From Salarias fasciatus (Eukaryota; Chordata; Actinopteri; Blenniiformes; Blenniidae), in NCBI RefSeq assembly GCF_902148845.1, contig NC_043746.1, positions 6,237,555 to 6,301,554 on the forward strand: a stretch of 64,000 bases of DNA, read 5' to 3'. The notes beneath the pieces were generated by a model. The model made no database searches. It saw only the letters and a list, made by a program, of their open reading frames with translations, and was not told the origin of the DNA. Positions 44,938 through 56,673 of the stretch are shown here, one piece after another. The position numbers and the translations under genes are program-made. The first letter of the stretch is position 1; every line of letters starts with the position of its first letter.

Positions 44938-45060
44938 CTGTAGCGGGAGCGAGCGCAGGCGTCGGGAGCGCGCCGGCAGGTGTCAGGCACAATCAGAGCC
45001 AGCTGCTGGTTTCTCTCTTTTCCTCATTAAAACATGTTAAGACATTGTAGTCTGCAGACT
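44938..45060 (-). promoter_or_regulatory. mtus1: Candidate non-coding first exon and promoter of long mtus1
   Basis: On the minus strand a GC- and CpG-rich stretch ends at a strong donor (CGCTACAG followed by GTACTT) at 44938. A matching acceptor TTTTCAG lies just before the coding exon, near 40660. The upstream edge is not defined. The vamp7 3' end is less than about 300 bases away. Confidence 0.5.
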
Positions 45061-45303
45061 GAAACAAATCCGTGAGCACTCCACACCGACCCCACACACC
45101 GTCTCTCCGCAGTGATTTACCGTTTGAACTTTGACCCCTGGGACGCGCAGGGTTGGTGAGGTGGCTGTCGCTCCTAATCTGACTCAAAAACAAATACATT
45201 CAACACTCTTATCACAAACCCTATTGATTCACTTCAAAACACGTCGTCATTCCACACCTTTTTGCATTCCTGGTGTAAAAGTAAAACCACTTCAATCTTT
45301 AAT

Positions 45304-45309
45304 TTTATT
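45304..45309 (-). terminator. vamp7: Candidate vamp7 polyadenylation signal (AATAAA)
   Basis: The minus strand reads AATAAA about 890 bases after the vamp7 stop codon. Other candidates occur earlier (for example near 45526), so this marks the longest likely 3' UTR. Confidence 0.4.
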
Positions 45310-46200
45310 TATTTGAATCTGCATGTACAATAATTAAATAATTACATGACCATAAGCCAAATGAGGAAGCAAGTCTGTACAATATAAAAAGTGCATTGTG
45401 TTAAGACAATAGAACTTATGGGCACACTAAACATCTTAAGAGAGGTAAAAGTGATAAGAGTTTCTTAAAAATCCAATTTGCTTCCAAAGAACCATATCTA
45501 TCAGTTATATTGATCGAATGTACAATATTTATTTGCATGATCACATGTGATATTATACAAGCTCCATCTTAGAAGATACTGCTGTACTGAGCAATAAACC
45601 ATATGCATCAGTTTAGTCACAAACAGGTTTTCGGTTGTATAGCAGAGGACAACACACCGCACTGCGTGAGTCCTTCCTGATGGGTCTACAACACAACATG
45701 CGAGCTACACTTGCAGGTCCCATACGCCTCCCATGACACCAAAGGTAAACCAGGACGAAAACAAATCAAACTCTGCTATCTCTGTGATCCATTCTGAATG
45801 AATGGATTATACAGATCGGTGCAGGACAGAATCACAAACTGATACATCAGGCCACTAAGTGCATGGGACAGGATGAATGTACCAGAACGACAGGAGACAT
45901 GATTAATTTCAACATCAGTTTTAGGCCACATGGCTGCTGTCCATTAGTGTGTGTGTGAGGTGGGACTCCCAGTCCAGAAGGCAAATAACTGCACACACTC
46001 GAAGTAGAGGGTGACGAAGGAGGCAGGAGGAGGAGGAGGAGGAGAAAAGCATGTAACTTCAAGGGATGCTGAAGCTTTGGGAGTAAAGCAAAGAAAATCT
46101 GGATCTCCATTTGTGTCCATTGGCAAGCAGAGGCGAACAGGCACTTCTCCTCCTCTCTCCGTCCCTTTCGTTTTCCCCTTTCGTCACCGCTCTCGTCTCA

Positions 46201-47665
46201 TTAACGGACACATGATGGCCAGCTGAGTCCTCCGCAGGCTGCAGAGACGATGATGTACAGGACCACCTGAAAGAAACAGAGGCAGAGATCAGCTCCTGCA
46301 TGACTGAGATTATTCACACCGTGACTCAAACACAGAGGTTAACACAGGCGAAGGGGAATGATTCAGACCAACTGAACAAAGCTCATGTACAGGTTGGAAG
46401 TGCTAAGGATCTGGTGCTTATTCAATGACAGTTATTATTTATCTAAAATGGACACAGGACAACCGCATCCGTGGTCAATTAGGTCCCTGAAGCGAGTGAA
46501 AGGCGATGGTGAGCTACAAAAATACCCGGTGTAAATGTGAACCGTTCAAAATCATATCTGAATGCAGGAGGTTATTCATTGGCAGGTGTAAACAGGGTCA
46601 AACTGAGTCTTGGAACAAATCAATACTGGTAAATAAACTGCAGGATTTAACAGAACCACGAAACACCAGCCGTTAAACTGTCTGCTGTCAGCTATGATCC
46701 GAGTCTGAATGACGGTCTGAACTCACCAGGCACACCAGCACAATGACAACAGTCAGCTTCAGGTTCTTCATGCACATGGCTCGTGCGAGGTTGCGACTAG
46801 TCGTCTTAAATGTGACCGACTGGAGAAGGGAGGAGAGAACATACCATCATCGGCAATGTTTGTGGGAAGCATACAGCTGGCTAAATATGTCCTAGAAAGA
46901 GCAGCAGAAACTCACAGAATCAACCAGATTTTCTGTCTTGTCAATCAGCAGCTCCAGCTTCTCTCCTCTTTGAGCTACCAAATCTGTGAACAGAGCATGG
47001 AAAGACCCTGAGCTAACTTGGCAAACACAAACAATGCAGTGTAACAAGAATCGGATCTGGAAATTTGTGAAATTTGACATTTGACAGTTATCCTCGGTTT
47101 TACAGTTTTACATATCAAAGGGTTGTGTAATCCTTAGCTGCACCACTCCTCATCAGTGTGATTATATTTGTTTATAATGGCATTGTGTATTCTATATAAT
47201 CAAAGATATATTTAAAGTTTGCTGCTACGACACCAAAGTTGAGTTCAATCCTGATATCTAATGTCAGCAGCAAGGCCTGCAGCACTGGGGGTGTTTTCCT
47301 GTATTTGGACCCAGAGCAGGGGAACTACTCTGGCTGCTACTCACAGGAAGACAAGTGTTGCCATCTTTACAACCCTGGAAGGGTTTTTTTTTTTTTTTTT
47401 TTGCCCCCTGTTATACAGAAAATAAGATTAACTGAAATTAATTTCACATTCAAGGGGAAGTGGAGCGTGCCATTGGGGGCATCCCTCCAACAAAATGGCT
47501 CTGGAATCTCTGTCCTATCATCTCCCAGCTCTGCATCAAAACGAGGTCCAATTACATTAGTGCTCTTGGCTCAACCCAAGAAGGTCGTGGGTTCAAATCC
47601 AATTATTTCAGTGTGGAGTAAGCATGTTCCGGATGGATTTTTCTTGTTTCTTCCCAAAGTCTAAC

Positions 47666-47717
<52 letters not shown>

Positions 47718-49041
47718 ATTGTTTGTCTCCCTGTGTTTGCCCTGTGATGGACTGGTGACCTTCGCCCCTGGTTGGCTCAGAGTGGCTCTAGCGCCCTGCC
47801 AATCTGGACTGAATGAAGCGGTGTAGAAGGTGAGCACATCGGTTGACCAATGAGAAAACTGACAATGAGCCCACCTATGTTGCGGACCATGATGCCCTTC
47901 AGGTCATCCACTTGCATCTGAGTTTCAGTAACACGGTCTGATCCCCGCGGGTCTGAGTGGTGCTTCTGCAAAAAAAAAAAAAAAAAAACACCAACATTGA
48001 TACAAATCTCTAACTGAATGCATATCTTTTTTTCTTTTTTACAAATAACTGAAAGAGCTGTCGACATGAAAGGCTCCTCGCTGTGTTCATTCATGTGTGG
48101 TACTCACCATCTGAGCCGCCAGTGTGGAGGAGAACTCACTGTTCATGGCGTACGGTAGGGCGGTTTGTGCTCGTGAGCCATATGTCGTCTGGAAGCGCTT
48201 CTTGACTTCACTGAGGAAGCTGAACGCACGCGACCTCTCAAAGTCCTTCAGCAGAGAGGAGGCGAACACATCAAAATCATACACCAACACCAAAGATCTT
48301 GTCAAGATTTATTTTTGATTTTCTATTTTACCCAAAGCACTTTACAAAGAGCTCTCTACTCAAGCAGTGTCAAAAGCACAATATTATAATATTTACCATT
48401 TTTACCATTTATTTTGGTAAATTATTCCAAATGAACAATAAAAAAAATGAGTCTATTTAATGTAAATGTCCATTATTTATCCAACCGATATGATATACTC
48501 ACGTCATCAGTGATGCACAAGTATATGATCCTGTCATGGCAGATGTAATGAAACAGGTAGCTAAAAAAGAAAAAAGTATCATTAGATAAGTTGTTAAAAA
48601 CCAGATGATGAAAGCTTGTTTATCTCTACTTGTTTTACCATGTATGAAAAATATCAAAGAAAAGCATGTTGTGTTTATGACCCACAAAACTTTGCGTCAG
48701 TTTTGTCCCATCATGAGACAAAGAAATGCCATGAAGTCCATGGAAAAGGCAGGTAGTGCAGACCGATCTATGCCAGTATGAAATATTAAGGCATCCCTGA
48801 GAAACTGGCACTATCCTGCCAGCCATCCTACTGATAGATAAACATTAGCTGTCGAATGAAGTGGAATATCAGGACATGGAGGGTCCCATTGGTGTTCGCT
48901 TGGGAGAGCCTGCTGTTTTTCTGTCTCAAGGTTGCAGGTGTGATTCCTCATCTTATCCTGTCCATAGGTTGAAATGTCCTTGAACATGATGCAGAACCCT
49001 TGATTGCTTCTCATGAAGTTGCATGGCAGTCACTGCAATTG

Positions 49042-49077
<36 letters not shown>

Positions 49078-49255
49078 TGTAAAAGGGTAAGTGTGAGGCA
49101 GAATTTTAACAGTGAAAATAACTATGTAAGTGACATTAATGTACTGAATCTGAGAGCCTTTGAAAGGTCAGTAACTTACACAACAGACAATTTTATGTGG
49201 CCTGTACTTCTTGACGTTACACTATTTTATCAGTCACAAACTGCTACAGCTACCC

Positions 49256-49303
<48 letters not shown>

Positions 49304-49974
49304 ACACACACACACACACACAGGGGGAATTAAGGTCACGTCTGTGGACTGCAGTTGACCAGGCAACCCATGCACACACTGGGAGAGCGTGCCAACTTTA
49401 CAGAGAAACGCCCAGCCAGACCTTTAACCCATGACCTACTCACTGCAAAGCAAGTGGGTTAAGCACTGCTCCACAGGTCACATTAAACCACTAACAATTC
49501 TATTTTAAAGCATTTTGAATTCTTATTCTACATGTCAAAATCCTGTATATCCAAATTGATCTATGCCTGTGTGCCTGCTCAAAGATGTAAGTGGATTAGA
49601 CCAGCTTGTCTGAAATGGATCAATCGAGACTACTGGAAAATTGTAGCAAGAGAGAGACACTGTTATTTAGCTAAACATATCTCAAAGCACAAAGAAATTA
49701 ACACTGTATAAAGAAGTGTATGTACAACAGACAGCTAACATAAAAACAACCTCAGACAAAACATAATAATCCAAAAAAACACATAAGACAAACAACAGAT
49801 GACATACAGGCAGATTTGATTGTCGTACCTGCCGTGGCTGTAGGTCAGTTTGTTGTTTTCAGAGGGGATTTTGGCTAAAATCTGCTCCGTGACTTCCAGG
49901 AAGTTTCCGCCGCACCAGGCGTGCTTGGCCAGGATCGTGGTTCCACGAGCCACCACAGCGAACAGGATCGCCAT
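46201..49974 (-). CDS. vamp7: Vesicle-associated membrane protein 7 (longin R-SNARE)
   Basis: Minus-strand coding exons: 49974-49829, 48560-48503, 48245-48108, 47965-47875, 46983-46916, 46819-46727 and 46266-46201, giving 219 aa (human 220). The start is MAILFAVVARGTTILAKHAW; the open frame extends upstream but has no matching residues. The longin domain covers about residues 1-115 (NNKLTYSHGSYLFHYICHDR, AQTALPYAMNSEF). The SNARE motif follows (DLKGIMVRNIDLVAQRGEKL), with the zero-layer Arg at residue 150. A C-terminal membrane anchor lies near residues 190-209, before a short lumenal tail CGGLSWPSCVR. VAMP7 drives late endosome/lysosome and plasma membrane fusion, and its longin domain folds back on the SNARE helix. 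The linker before the SNARE motif (HHSDPRGSDRVTETQ) is less conserved. Confidence 0.97.
47555..47830 (+). mobile_element. tRNA-type SINE-like teleost repeat with (GT)n expansion
   Basis: It contains a B-box-like GTGGGTTCAAATCC, then AGTGTGGAGTAAGCATGTTC, a 47-base (GT)n (47669-47715), and the conserved tail CCCTGTGATGGACTGGTGACC ending in GAATGAAGCGGTGTAGAAG. The order of parts is that of a widespread fish repeat. It lies in a vamp7 intron. Confidence 0.75.
48870..49110 (+). mobile_element. SINE remnant with (TG)n expansion
   Basis: It carries a B-box-like GGTTGCAGGTGTGATTCCTC, then TGTCCTTGAACATGATGCAG and CTTCTCATGAAGTTGCATGGCAG, features of a common fish SINE. It then runs into a (TG)n tract (49043-49076) and GTAAAAGGGTAAGTG. 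It sits in the first vamp7 coding intron. Confidence 0.65.
49259..49476 (-). mobile_element. SINE-like repeat, minus orientation, with (CA)n
   Basis: On the minus strand it reads GCAGTGAGTAGGTCATGGGT, then CTGTAAAGTTGGCACGCTCT, then a 60-base (TG)n. It is a second diverged copy of the family seen at 47555-47830, inverted relative to it. Confidence 0.65.
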
Positions 49975-50376
49975 GGCAACAGCTGTGCTTTCGGCCCCGG
50001 TACTCTGACGGCACAGAAACAACCTGAAGATGAGTGACTGGTGGAGCAAGAGGAGGTGGCTTCATAAACACTGACTCTGGCGAAACACTCCAGGTTCACG
50101 TTACAACGACAATGAAACGAAGGAGGCGAAAGACGCGCGCGTGAAACACAAGTACGAAGGTGTCAGCTGGTATACCGATTGCCAGAATACCCGAGTCAGT
50201 TGTCACAAAGATTAATACAAAATATATATCAACAGTGTCCCAGATAAACAACGAGCTAGCTAATATTGTTGTTGACCAGTATTCACAACATCGTGGGAGT
50301 GAGATAGTTAACGGGAAAGCTTCAGATTACGGAGCTAAAACATTCAGCGACGGTATCAGATGATGATTTTAATACC

Positions 50377-51204
50377 TCAAAGTGTCAGCGGTGTCCCGAA
50401 TGGTGCATTTACCGCAAATTCCAACATCTAAAGAGGTTTCAGCTGCTAGCAAGCTAGCTAATCCTTTTCGAGTGACTTCTGCTTTGCAAATCCTTCACCG
50501 GAAACGGAGTCGCTCTCTCCCTGGGTAATGTAGTTCTTATCGCCGCTTCCCCTCTGTGTGCTCTGTACCGTTTCGTTCATTGAACTACATTTCTATTTTT
50601 TCTACGCGTGACGTAGATTTTGTCGTCACATGTTTTCATACGTACCGCTCGTGACGGAGGTACGGCTGCAGGCTGCTGCAGTTTGTTTAATTTACCCTCG
50701 GTACTGACTCACAGGCATCGTCGTCTCGTTTGACGCATGCATGAGAATCATGCAGTGTTGGCACAACGTGCACGACAGACGTGACGGATGGTTTTTCACA
50801 ACCGCTATGATCATTCTTTTATAAAAAAAAAATGACGAGTTTTGCTTCTCCCAGCTATTTTTCAGACATGATGATTACTGTTTCTGTGTGAGCATGGCAT
50901 GCCGTAAGGGTTTGCAACACATGCACTGTGCTTGATCGTGTTTGTGCGTGTGTAGACGTGTTGTGCTTTGTTTTTCTAAATTTATTAAATTCATTTATAT
51001 TATTCGAGAGTTGTTTAAATCGTGACTAGAAGTGCATCTGTACAAAGTTAACCACTCAAAAAATATGCTGTATTTCATGAGCACATTGTTAAATATTTAA
51101 TAATATTTCACAGTCTATTAATTATCTAAGGTACAAAACAGTTTTTGAAGAGTCAGTTTGTTTTCCTTTGCCTGTCAGGCAGAGTTGAGGGCACACGCTG
51201 TGCC
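50377..51204. promoter_or_regulatory. Shared bidirectional promoter region of vamp7 (-) and polr1d (+)
   Basis: The two genes are head to head. A vamp7 non-coding first exon probably ends at a donor at 50376. Near its presumed start are an ETS-like CCGGAA (50498-50503), an inverted 10-mer pair (AATGTAGTTC at 50527-50536 and GAACTACATT at 50582-50591) that contains ACTACA as in ZNF143-type sites, and a CRE-like TGACGTAG (50609-50616). Start sites are inferred. Confidence 0.55.
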
Positions 51205-51237
51205 ATGGAACGGAGTCGGAACTTGAAGCATGGCTGA
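51205..51237 (+). other. polr1d: uORF overlapping the polr1d start codon
   Basis: An ATG in strong context (GCCATGG) opens an 10-residue frame ([10 protein letters not shown]) that ends in TGA after passing through the polr1d ATG at 51230 in another frame. Whether it is in the mature 5' UTR depends on the start site, which is not known. Confidence 0.5.
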
Positions 51238-54200
51238 AGAGGGCGAAAAGAAAGCTGTGCTAGAAACGGTAAGAAGCTGCATTATCGAGTGTTTGGATTC
51301 TTCTGTTTGTCTTTCCACTGCTTAGCCTTCATGTGAAATAAGTAATCAGGTGCTGTGGGTAACTGTAACGTTTAGATCGCCCATAATCGTCACACGTGGG
51401 TAGCTTTCAGTAGCTACTGCTGATGTAAACATTTGACTCAGCTTATCCAATAGAGCATTATTATTAATGCAGATTTATCCCAGATAGACACATCTAATTA
51501 ACATCATGGAGTACATCCAAGATGTGTAACTCAAAAAGCATCTGTTGTTTTTTTTTCCATCTGCCTGTCTCGTTCCATCGATGGTGCGTCTTTTCCTCCA
51601 CTAAGAGGCAGTGTTTCAACAGTTTCTCAGCATGTTGCACAGTGCACTTCTCTTTCTAAGTACTGATGTGCTGGCAGTGCACGATAGTTACCTCTCAGCG
51701 TGACTGAGTCACTGGCCCCCTGCTAGGGAAAACCAGCGTGAAATGTGCTTGTTGTGTTCCAGGTCCAGGCCGATGGAGCTGATGAGGGCTGCGTGACCTT
51801 TGTGATGCACGATGAAGACCACACTCTGGGGAACTCCCTGAGATATATGATCATGAAGGGGTCAGTGCAGTCAGCATTAACAGCTGGTTTACAATAGAGA
51901 AAATTGTCCTCATAATTTCACATCCCACTGATTGTCAATTGACAATAATAACCGTCGCCTCCCTGTCTTTCTGTCTCTTTTCTCAGCGTTGATGTGGATT
52001 TTTGTGGCTACACCATCACCCATCCATCTGAGAGCAAGATTAACTTTCGCATTCAAACACGAGGTCAGACACACAACCCTTTGGCACATGTCCCTGAGTC
52101 CTCGTTTCCTTTCCGTGTGTTGAACGCAGATGGAGAAAACGCTTTCGGGCTCCAGAGCGAGCGTGTCGGTTGGAGTCTGGCCTGATTTGTCGGCTGAGCT
52201 GCAGTAGAAAGGCCAGTAACAGGCTTTAATACAAGACCCCTTGTTGGGAGGAGGAACAATTTCCCTTGTTGGGTCAGAAGAGGGAGAAAAAACATTTGTC
52301 AGCCACTTTGCCACTAGATAACAGCAGCTTTATCACATGAAAGGACCCTGTGAAGCTGAGGAACAACTTGTTTTTGTAGACTTTCAGATGCCTCAAGAAT
52401 TTTTCCTCATGGTTTCTTCACAAAGAAAGACACGCTGACAAAAAAAATAAAATTCCAGTTTTCACTGTGCTTTGAGACAGAGCTTTATGGAGACCGAGTT
52501 TCTTTATGGAAAGTTGCCCTCATAGTTAACCAAACCAACAGTTAAAGTCCGGGGTCAGAGTAAGTCATTTCATGAGGACTGCAGCAAAACAGTTCTCTTC
52601 ATTCATTTTGAGGTTTAATCAATTGGATTACTATAACAAGATTCTCCTGCTTTATGTGAGTTTTGAAAAGTGCTTTCTCGATTGAATAGGCATCCACGAG
52701 AGCGGGCATATTCGATTTGTAGCGATACAATCTCGAACTTTCCGTGGTTATTTGCAGCTGTAATCCTTTTTGGAGAACATTAATTCAAATATCCTGCTGG
52801 CCTGTGGAATCATTATCTGCTGCAGCTGCTTCATTTGTGCAAAACAAAGTGTTACGCCGTTCCAACGAAGAAGACGGCAGCGGCGTTTTGTGATTTGGAT
52901 CACTGGTTTTAAGGTCCAGGGTGGCTACGTTCTAATCCAGGACATACGAACTCGACTTAAACCATTTTTTCAAAATTATAAATGCACAATCATATCATTG
53001 CACCCCGCTTTGATGGATCTCCTGGTTTTCTTCGTCTGCATGTGCTTCGCTAACGGTGACTCTGGAGTGATGTAATGTGATGAAGCAGAATCGGTATATA
53101 AAGACTTTAATGCTGCTTCTCTTTGAGTTGAACTGACTCTTAATCTATCTGGACGTATCGAGGCTGAACAAAGCCCTGCCTTTGTTGTCGATCACCGCTG
53201 TTCTTTTTCTGGCTGCAGTCATGTGCGCTTTAGAGTTTGGAGAATTCGTCAGTCCAGAAGGAGAGTGAAGCGCTCATGAACGTTTGTTTGGTCGATGAAG
53301 CTATTCTTCCCGCGGTCCTGTTGATCAACCAAGTGGCTGTTGAACCAGGGGCGTCACTGGGATTTGAGCGCACAAGCACGCATGTTTGGTCTGTAAAAAT
53401 GCACATTTCACTGAATCGTTTGCTCTTTTTTCAGAATCATATGGGATAAACTGAGCAGTCCTGTTTCAGGGTTACAAATTGAGTTAAACTGAACTTGGGA
53501 AGAGTTTGAAGCTGTTGCAGATGTGATCTCAGCTCATATCCAGCAACTCCTGCAGTGGTTTTCACAGATGAATAAATACATATTGTGGGAAAAATCCATT
53601 GACATGCTAACAGTTAGCGCTCAGTCGTGGACCTTGCTGGAACAAATTCAGCTGAGCAACATTCCATTTACTAAATAGAAAACACACAACGCTCATCATT
53701 TCAGTGCTAACGGGCGTATATTTTCCTCACTCAGAAAAAGACAAACAATAATGAAAAACTCTGAAAACTCTGCCGTTAACCTACAGAACACAAACAGGAA
53801 GCAGCTATGGACGCTCAAGAGGCTTTGTACTATTCAGACTTTTGTCGCTATATTTTCAGTTCTACTGTAAATGAATATCGGCTGTAAATATCTGTTTATC
53901 GGCCTCCTTGACTACTGATAACTGATATTGGCTCTGATAAAACCATATCAGTCTATCTCTAGTGTGAAAGCCAGGCTATTATTTGGTTTATTAATGACGT
54001 GGAACTTAATACTGTTAGTTGGTGGTGTTTCTACCAGCAGTGATCAATACTTGCTCTTCCTGCCTCATACCTTCATCTGTCAGATTATATAGATTTTAAC
54101 AAGAGCTTAGCTGTAATTTCAGCCTCCTCTGATTGCTCTCCCATCTTTAACACTGAGTTCCTCCGCTCCCTTGTCGTTCCTCCCCTGCTCAGACTGTCAT

Positions 54201-56438
54201 CTGAATTAAAACTTTCCGTCTCTAGTTCACATGTAAACACTTCAAATAAACCCACTTCCCCTGTACGTCTCCCCTCCCTCCATTCACTGGAAAATGATCA
54301 TTACAAACCGATGTATCTTCCACCACATCCTACTCACATTTCCCTGCAAGGATCCTGAACACTAAGGTTAAAACTGGAGTATTTCCTGAATGTACAGTGA
54401 TTCTAGTTCCTCTTCTGTCATTTAGACACACTATGTCCTTGTGTTCTAGCGGTGTCGTATCAAATGACCACAGTCATGAGGCATCTGATACTTTCCCCTA
54501 CCTTTTATATGATCATGCAAGTTAAAAAAAGACATTTTAAAAGGATCCTGTGGTGTTAATGAAAAGCCTGTGTGTTACAGAATTAGCTGTTATGGGCGAT
54601 CAGCAGCTCGCTCGCTCTCCTGCTCCGTTCTCTTCGTGCTTCGCGTTATTGTTGAGCAGACATGCAGGAAAAGGAATTAGCCAGTGTCCAGTGAAGCGCA
54701 GAGCTTCTGAACACACGCGCTCTCATCAACACGCAACAGCAGGAGCCTTCAAAATAAAAGCAATATGCAGCTTCACAAGTCTGCTTGACCTTCGAGAGAG
54801 TGTCCTGTTTTTCCTTCACATGTGCCTCTGAGCAGGCAAAGCTTTGGGGGCCCCAGAACCTCAGGGGGGGTCCTGGACCCCAGGTTTGAAACTGCTGGTA
54901 TAACAGTTTACATTTGATCTGTGATCCTCCCACACCCGGGTTTGACCTGCTCGTGTTCCTGACTGTGAAACGTTTGATCTCTGACCTCGTCTCATGATGG
55001 AAAATGGGGGAATAGAGACCATAAGATAACTTGGTGCTTGTGTCACTTGTGGCTTTTTTGTGAATTTGTGTTCTGCGGTGTGTTTCAGGGGGGATTCCAG
55101 CCACGGAGCCGCTGCGGAGGGGCCTCAACGAACTCACAGACGTCTGTCAGCACGTTCTCAACACCTTCCAGGTAGACCTGCTTCCCCTCTCCTGCGGCGC
55201 TCACCTGTCCTCTGCAGGACGTCACCGATCGGCGGCGTCCAGCTCAGCCTAGCCAGTTTAACGCAGAAGCATATTTATCACCTCACAGCTGCAAGACATT
55301 AATGTCTCTTTGGGCTCATAATGTATGTAGTTAAACTTATTTTGTAGTGTAATAAACTATCACCTGCAGGCTTTCTTCATAATGCATTCATGAAACATAT
55401 TGCTAAGTCTTGACTTTTGGCAGTTACAAACAAAAAAGGAATGTTTTCATCTCTTAAATCAAATGGGTGACATTTATTTTCCTGATCGTTAAATAACTCG
55501 TGTTTTCAGCGCTGTTGCTAACAGACTCAGGCCATGTTTACCCGTCAAATGAAAGCACATCGTTTTTGCCTTTTTTGTCTCAGAAAAGGTTTTTACATGC
55601 GGTAAATGATAGTAAATGTAGACTTTGTTGAAGCAGTGCATGGAATTCAGTGCCAGCTGCATCAACAGCTGTCTGGAGTCCCCCGTCCTTGCTGTGGTCG
55701 ATGTACCATTGACAGCCATGGTGAATACGTTGATCAGAAAGCCTGTGGCGTCCCCATTTCATACACAGATTCAAGTGTTTTAAAAACATCCCACTCTGCT
55801 CCAAAAAAAAAAAGAGTAATAACTTGTAAATGTACTGTCAAAATGCAGTGAAAATGTCCCGTTTTCGTAGAAACGCCTGAAGCTGGCCTCACTGCGAGCG
55901 CAGTTCTCATAGGATCACTGCGTCGTTGGTTTTGGTCGTTTCATGGGATCAATTCGACTGATGAAACTATACAAACAATCACCAAAGTTTTCCTTCTAAA
56001 TATTTTCGTTTGGAGCGCGGTCCAATCTAAACTTGGCCCGGTTTTGGCTGATTCACTCTGTTGGGGCCTTGTTTATGTTGATTTACCACTGGAATTGAAA
56101 AATGTCTTGGCGGTGTGGATCGTCTGTCATCCGCCTGCGTCGGCTGTCGGGCCTCTGCTCTCTGCTCTCTGCTCTCACCGGGGTTTCTCCAGGCTGTGTT
56201 ACTCTCCGCTCGTGTTTCTCTGGCAGAGGAGGTAAAAGCCAGAGGTGACCCTTTATGCCCATACATAGATGCAGAAAAGGAGGAATCCCTCAGCTTGGCG
56301 GCGTGTGTGTGTGTTAGATGGTCATCTGGCACCAATCAAATGTGAGTCACCCCACACATCTAACGGTGTGCTGATGGTGTTTTGTTCCAGGCACGAGTTG
56401 ATGAGTTCAAAGCCAGACAGGAGCAGCCCATGGAGTGA
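51230..56438 (+). CDS. polr1d: RNA polymerases I and III subunit D (RPAC2/AC19)
   Basis: Coding exons: 51230-51268, 51763-51860, 51987-52063, 55089-55171 and 56391-56438, giving 114 aa. The start [18 protein letters not shown] aligns with the internal MAEGERKTALEMVQAAGTD of human POLR1D; the 17-residue human N-terminal extension is absent. The RPB11/alpha-like dimerisation motif [15 protein letters not shown] is at residues 31-45, followed by [20 protein letters not shown] and [17 protein letters not shown]. The protein pairs with POLR1C in the assembly platform of Pol I and Pol III in the nucleus; human mutations cause Treacher Collins syndrome type 2. The third intron is about 3 kb. Confidence 0.96.
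52064..55088 (+). other. polr1d: polr1d intron 3, no coding content seen
   Basis: A 3-kb intron with no recognisable exon. A short end-like sequence near 54850-54900 vaguely resembles a hAT terminus but has no partner. Human POLR1D uses alternative last exons, but I see no counterpart here. Confidence 0.5.
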
Positions 56439-56667
56439 TCGGGGATCCCGGAGACGTCGGACTCCAAACAAACGAACACATCCTCCCAGTGACGGGGAGG
56501 ATGGGCGAGTCCACAGCGCCCTCAGACAGAGGGATCATGGGACTTTTGTACAGTGTTCTTTTTTTATACTATGTCTAAATCGATTCTTGATGGACCATGA
56601 AAGTGTTTCAGTTTTGGGTTCATAATTCCTGTGTTGCTGGAGCGGCGATTCAAACAGATAGAAAACA

Positions 56668-56673
56668 TTAAAA
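56668..56673 (+). terminator. polr1d: Candidate polr1d polyadenylation signal (ATTAAA)
   Basis: ATTAAA about 230 bases after the stop codon, in an A/T-rich context. Confidence 0.45.

Noticed and set aside
49735-50049. Upstream in-frame extension of vamp7 before MAILF
   Set aside because: It has no ATG in that extension, runs into intron, and vertebrate VAMP7 starts at MAILF.
54841-54900. hAT-like terminal sequence in polr1d intron 3
   Set aside because: Only one end is visible, with no inverted partner or target duplication.
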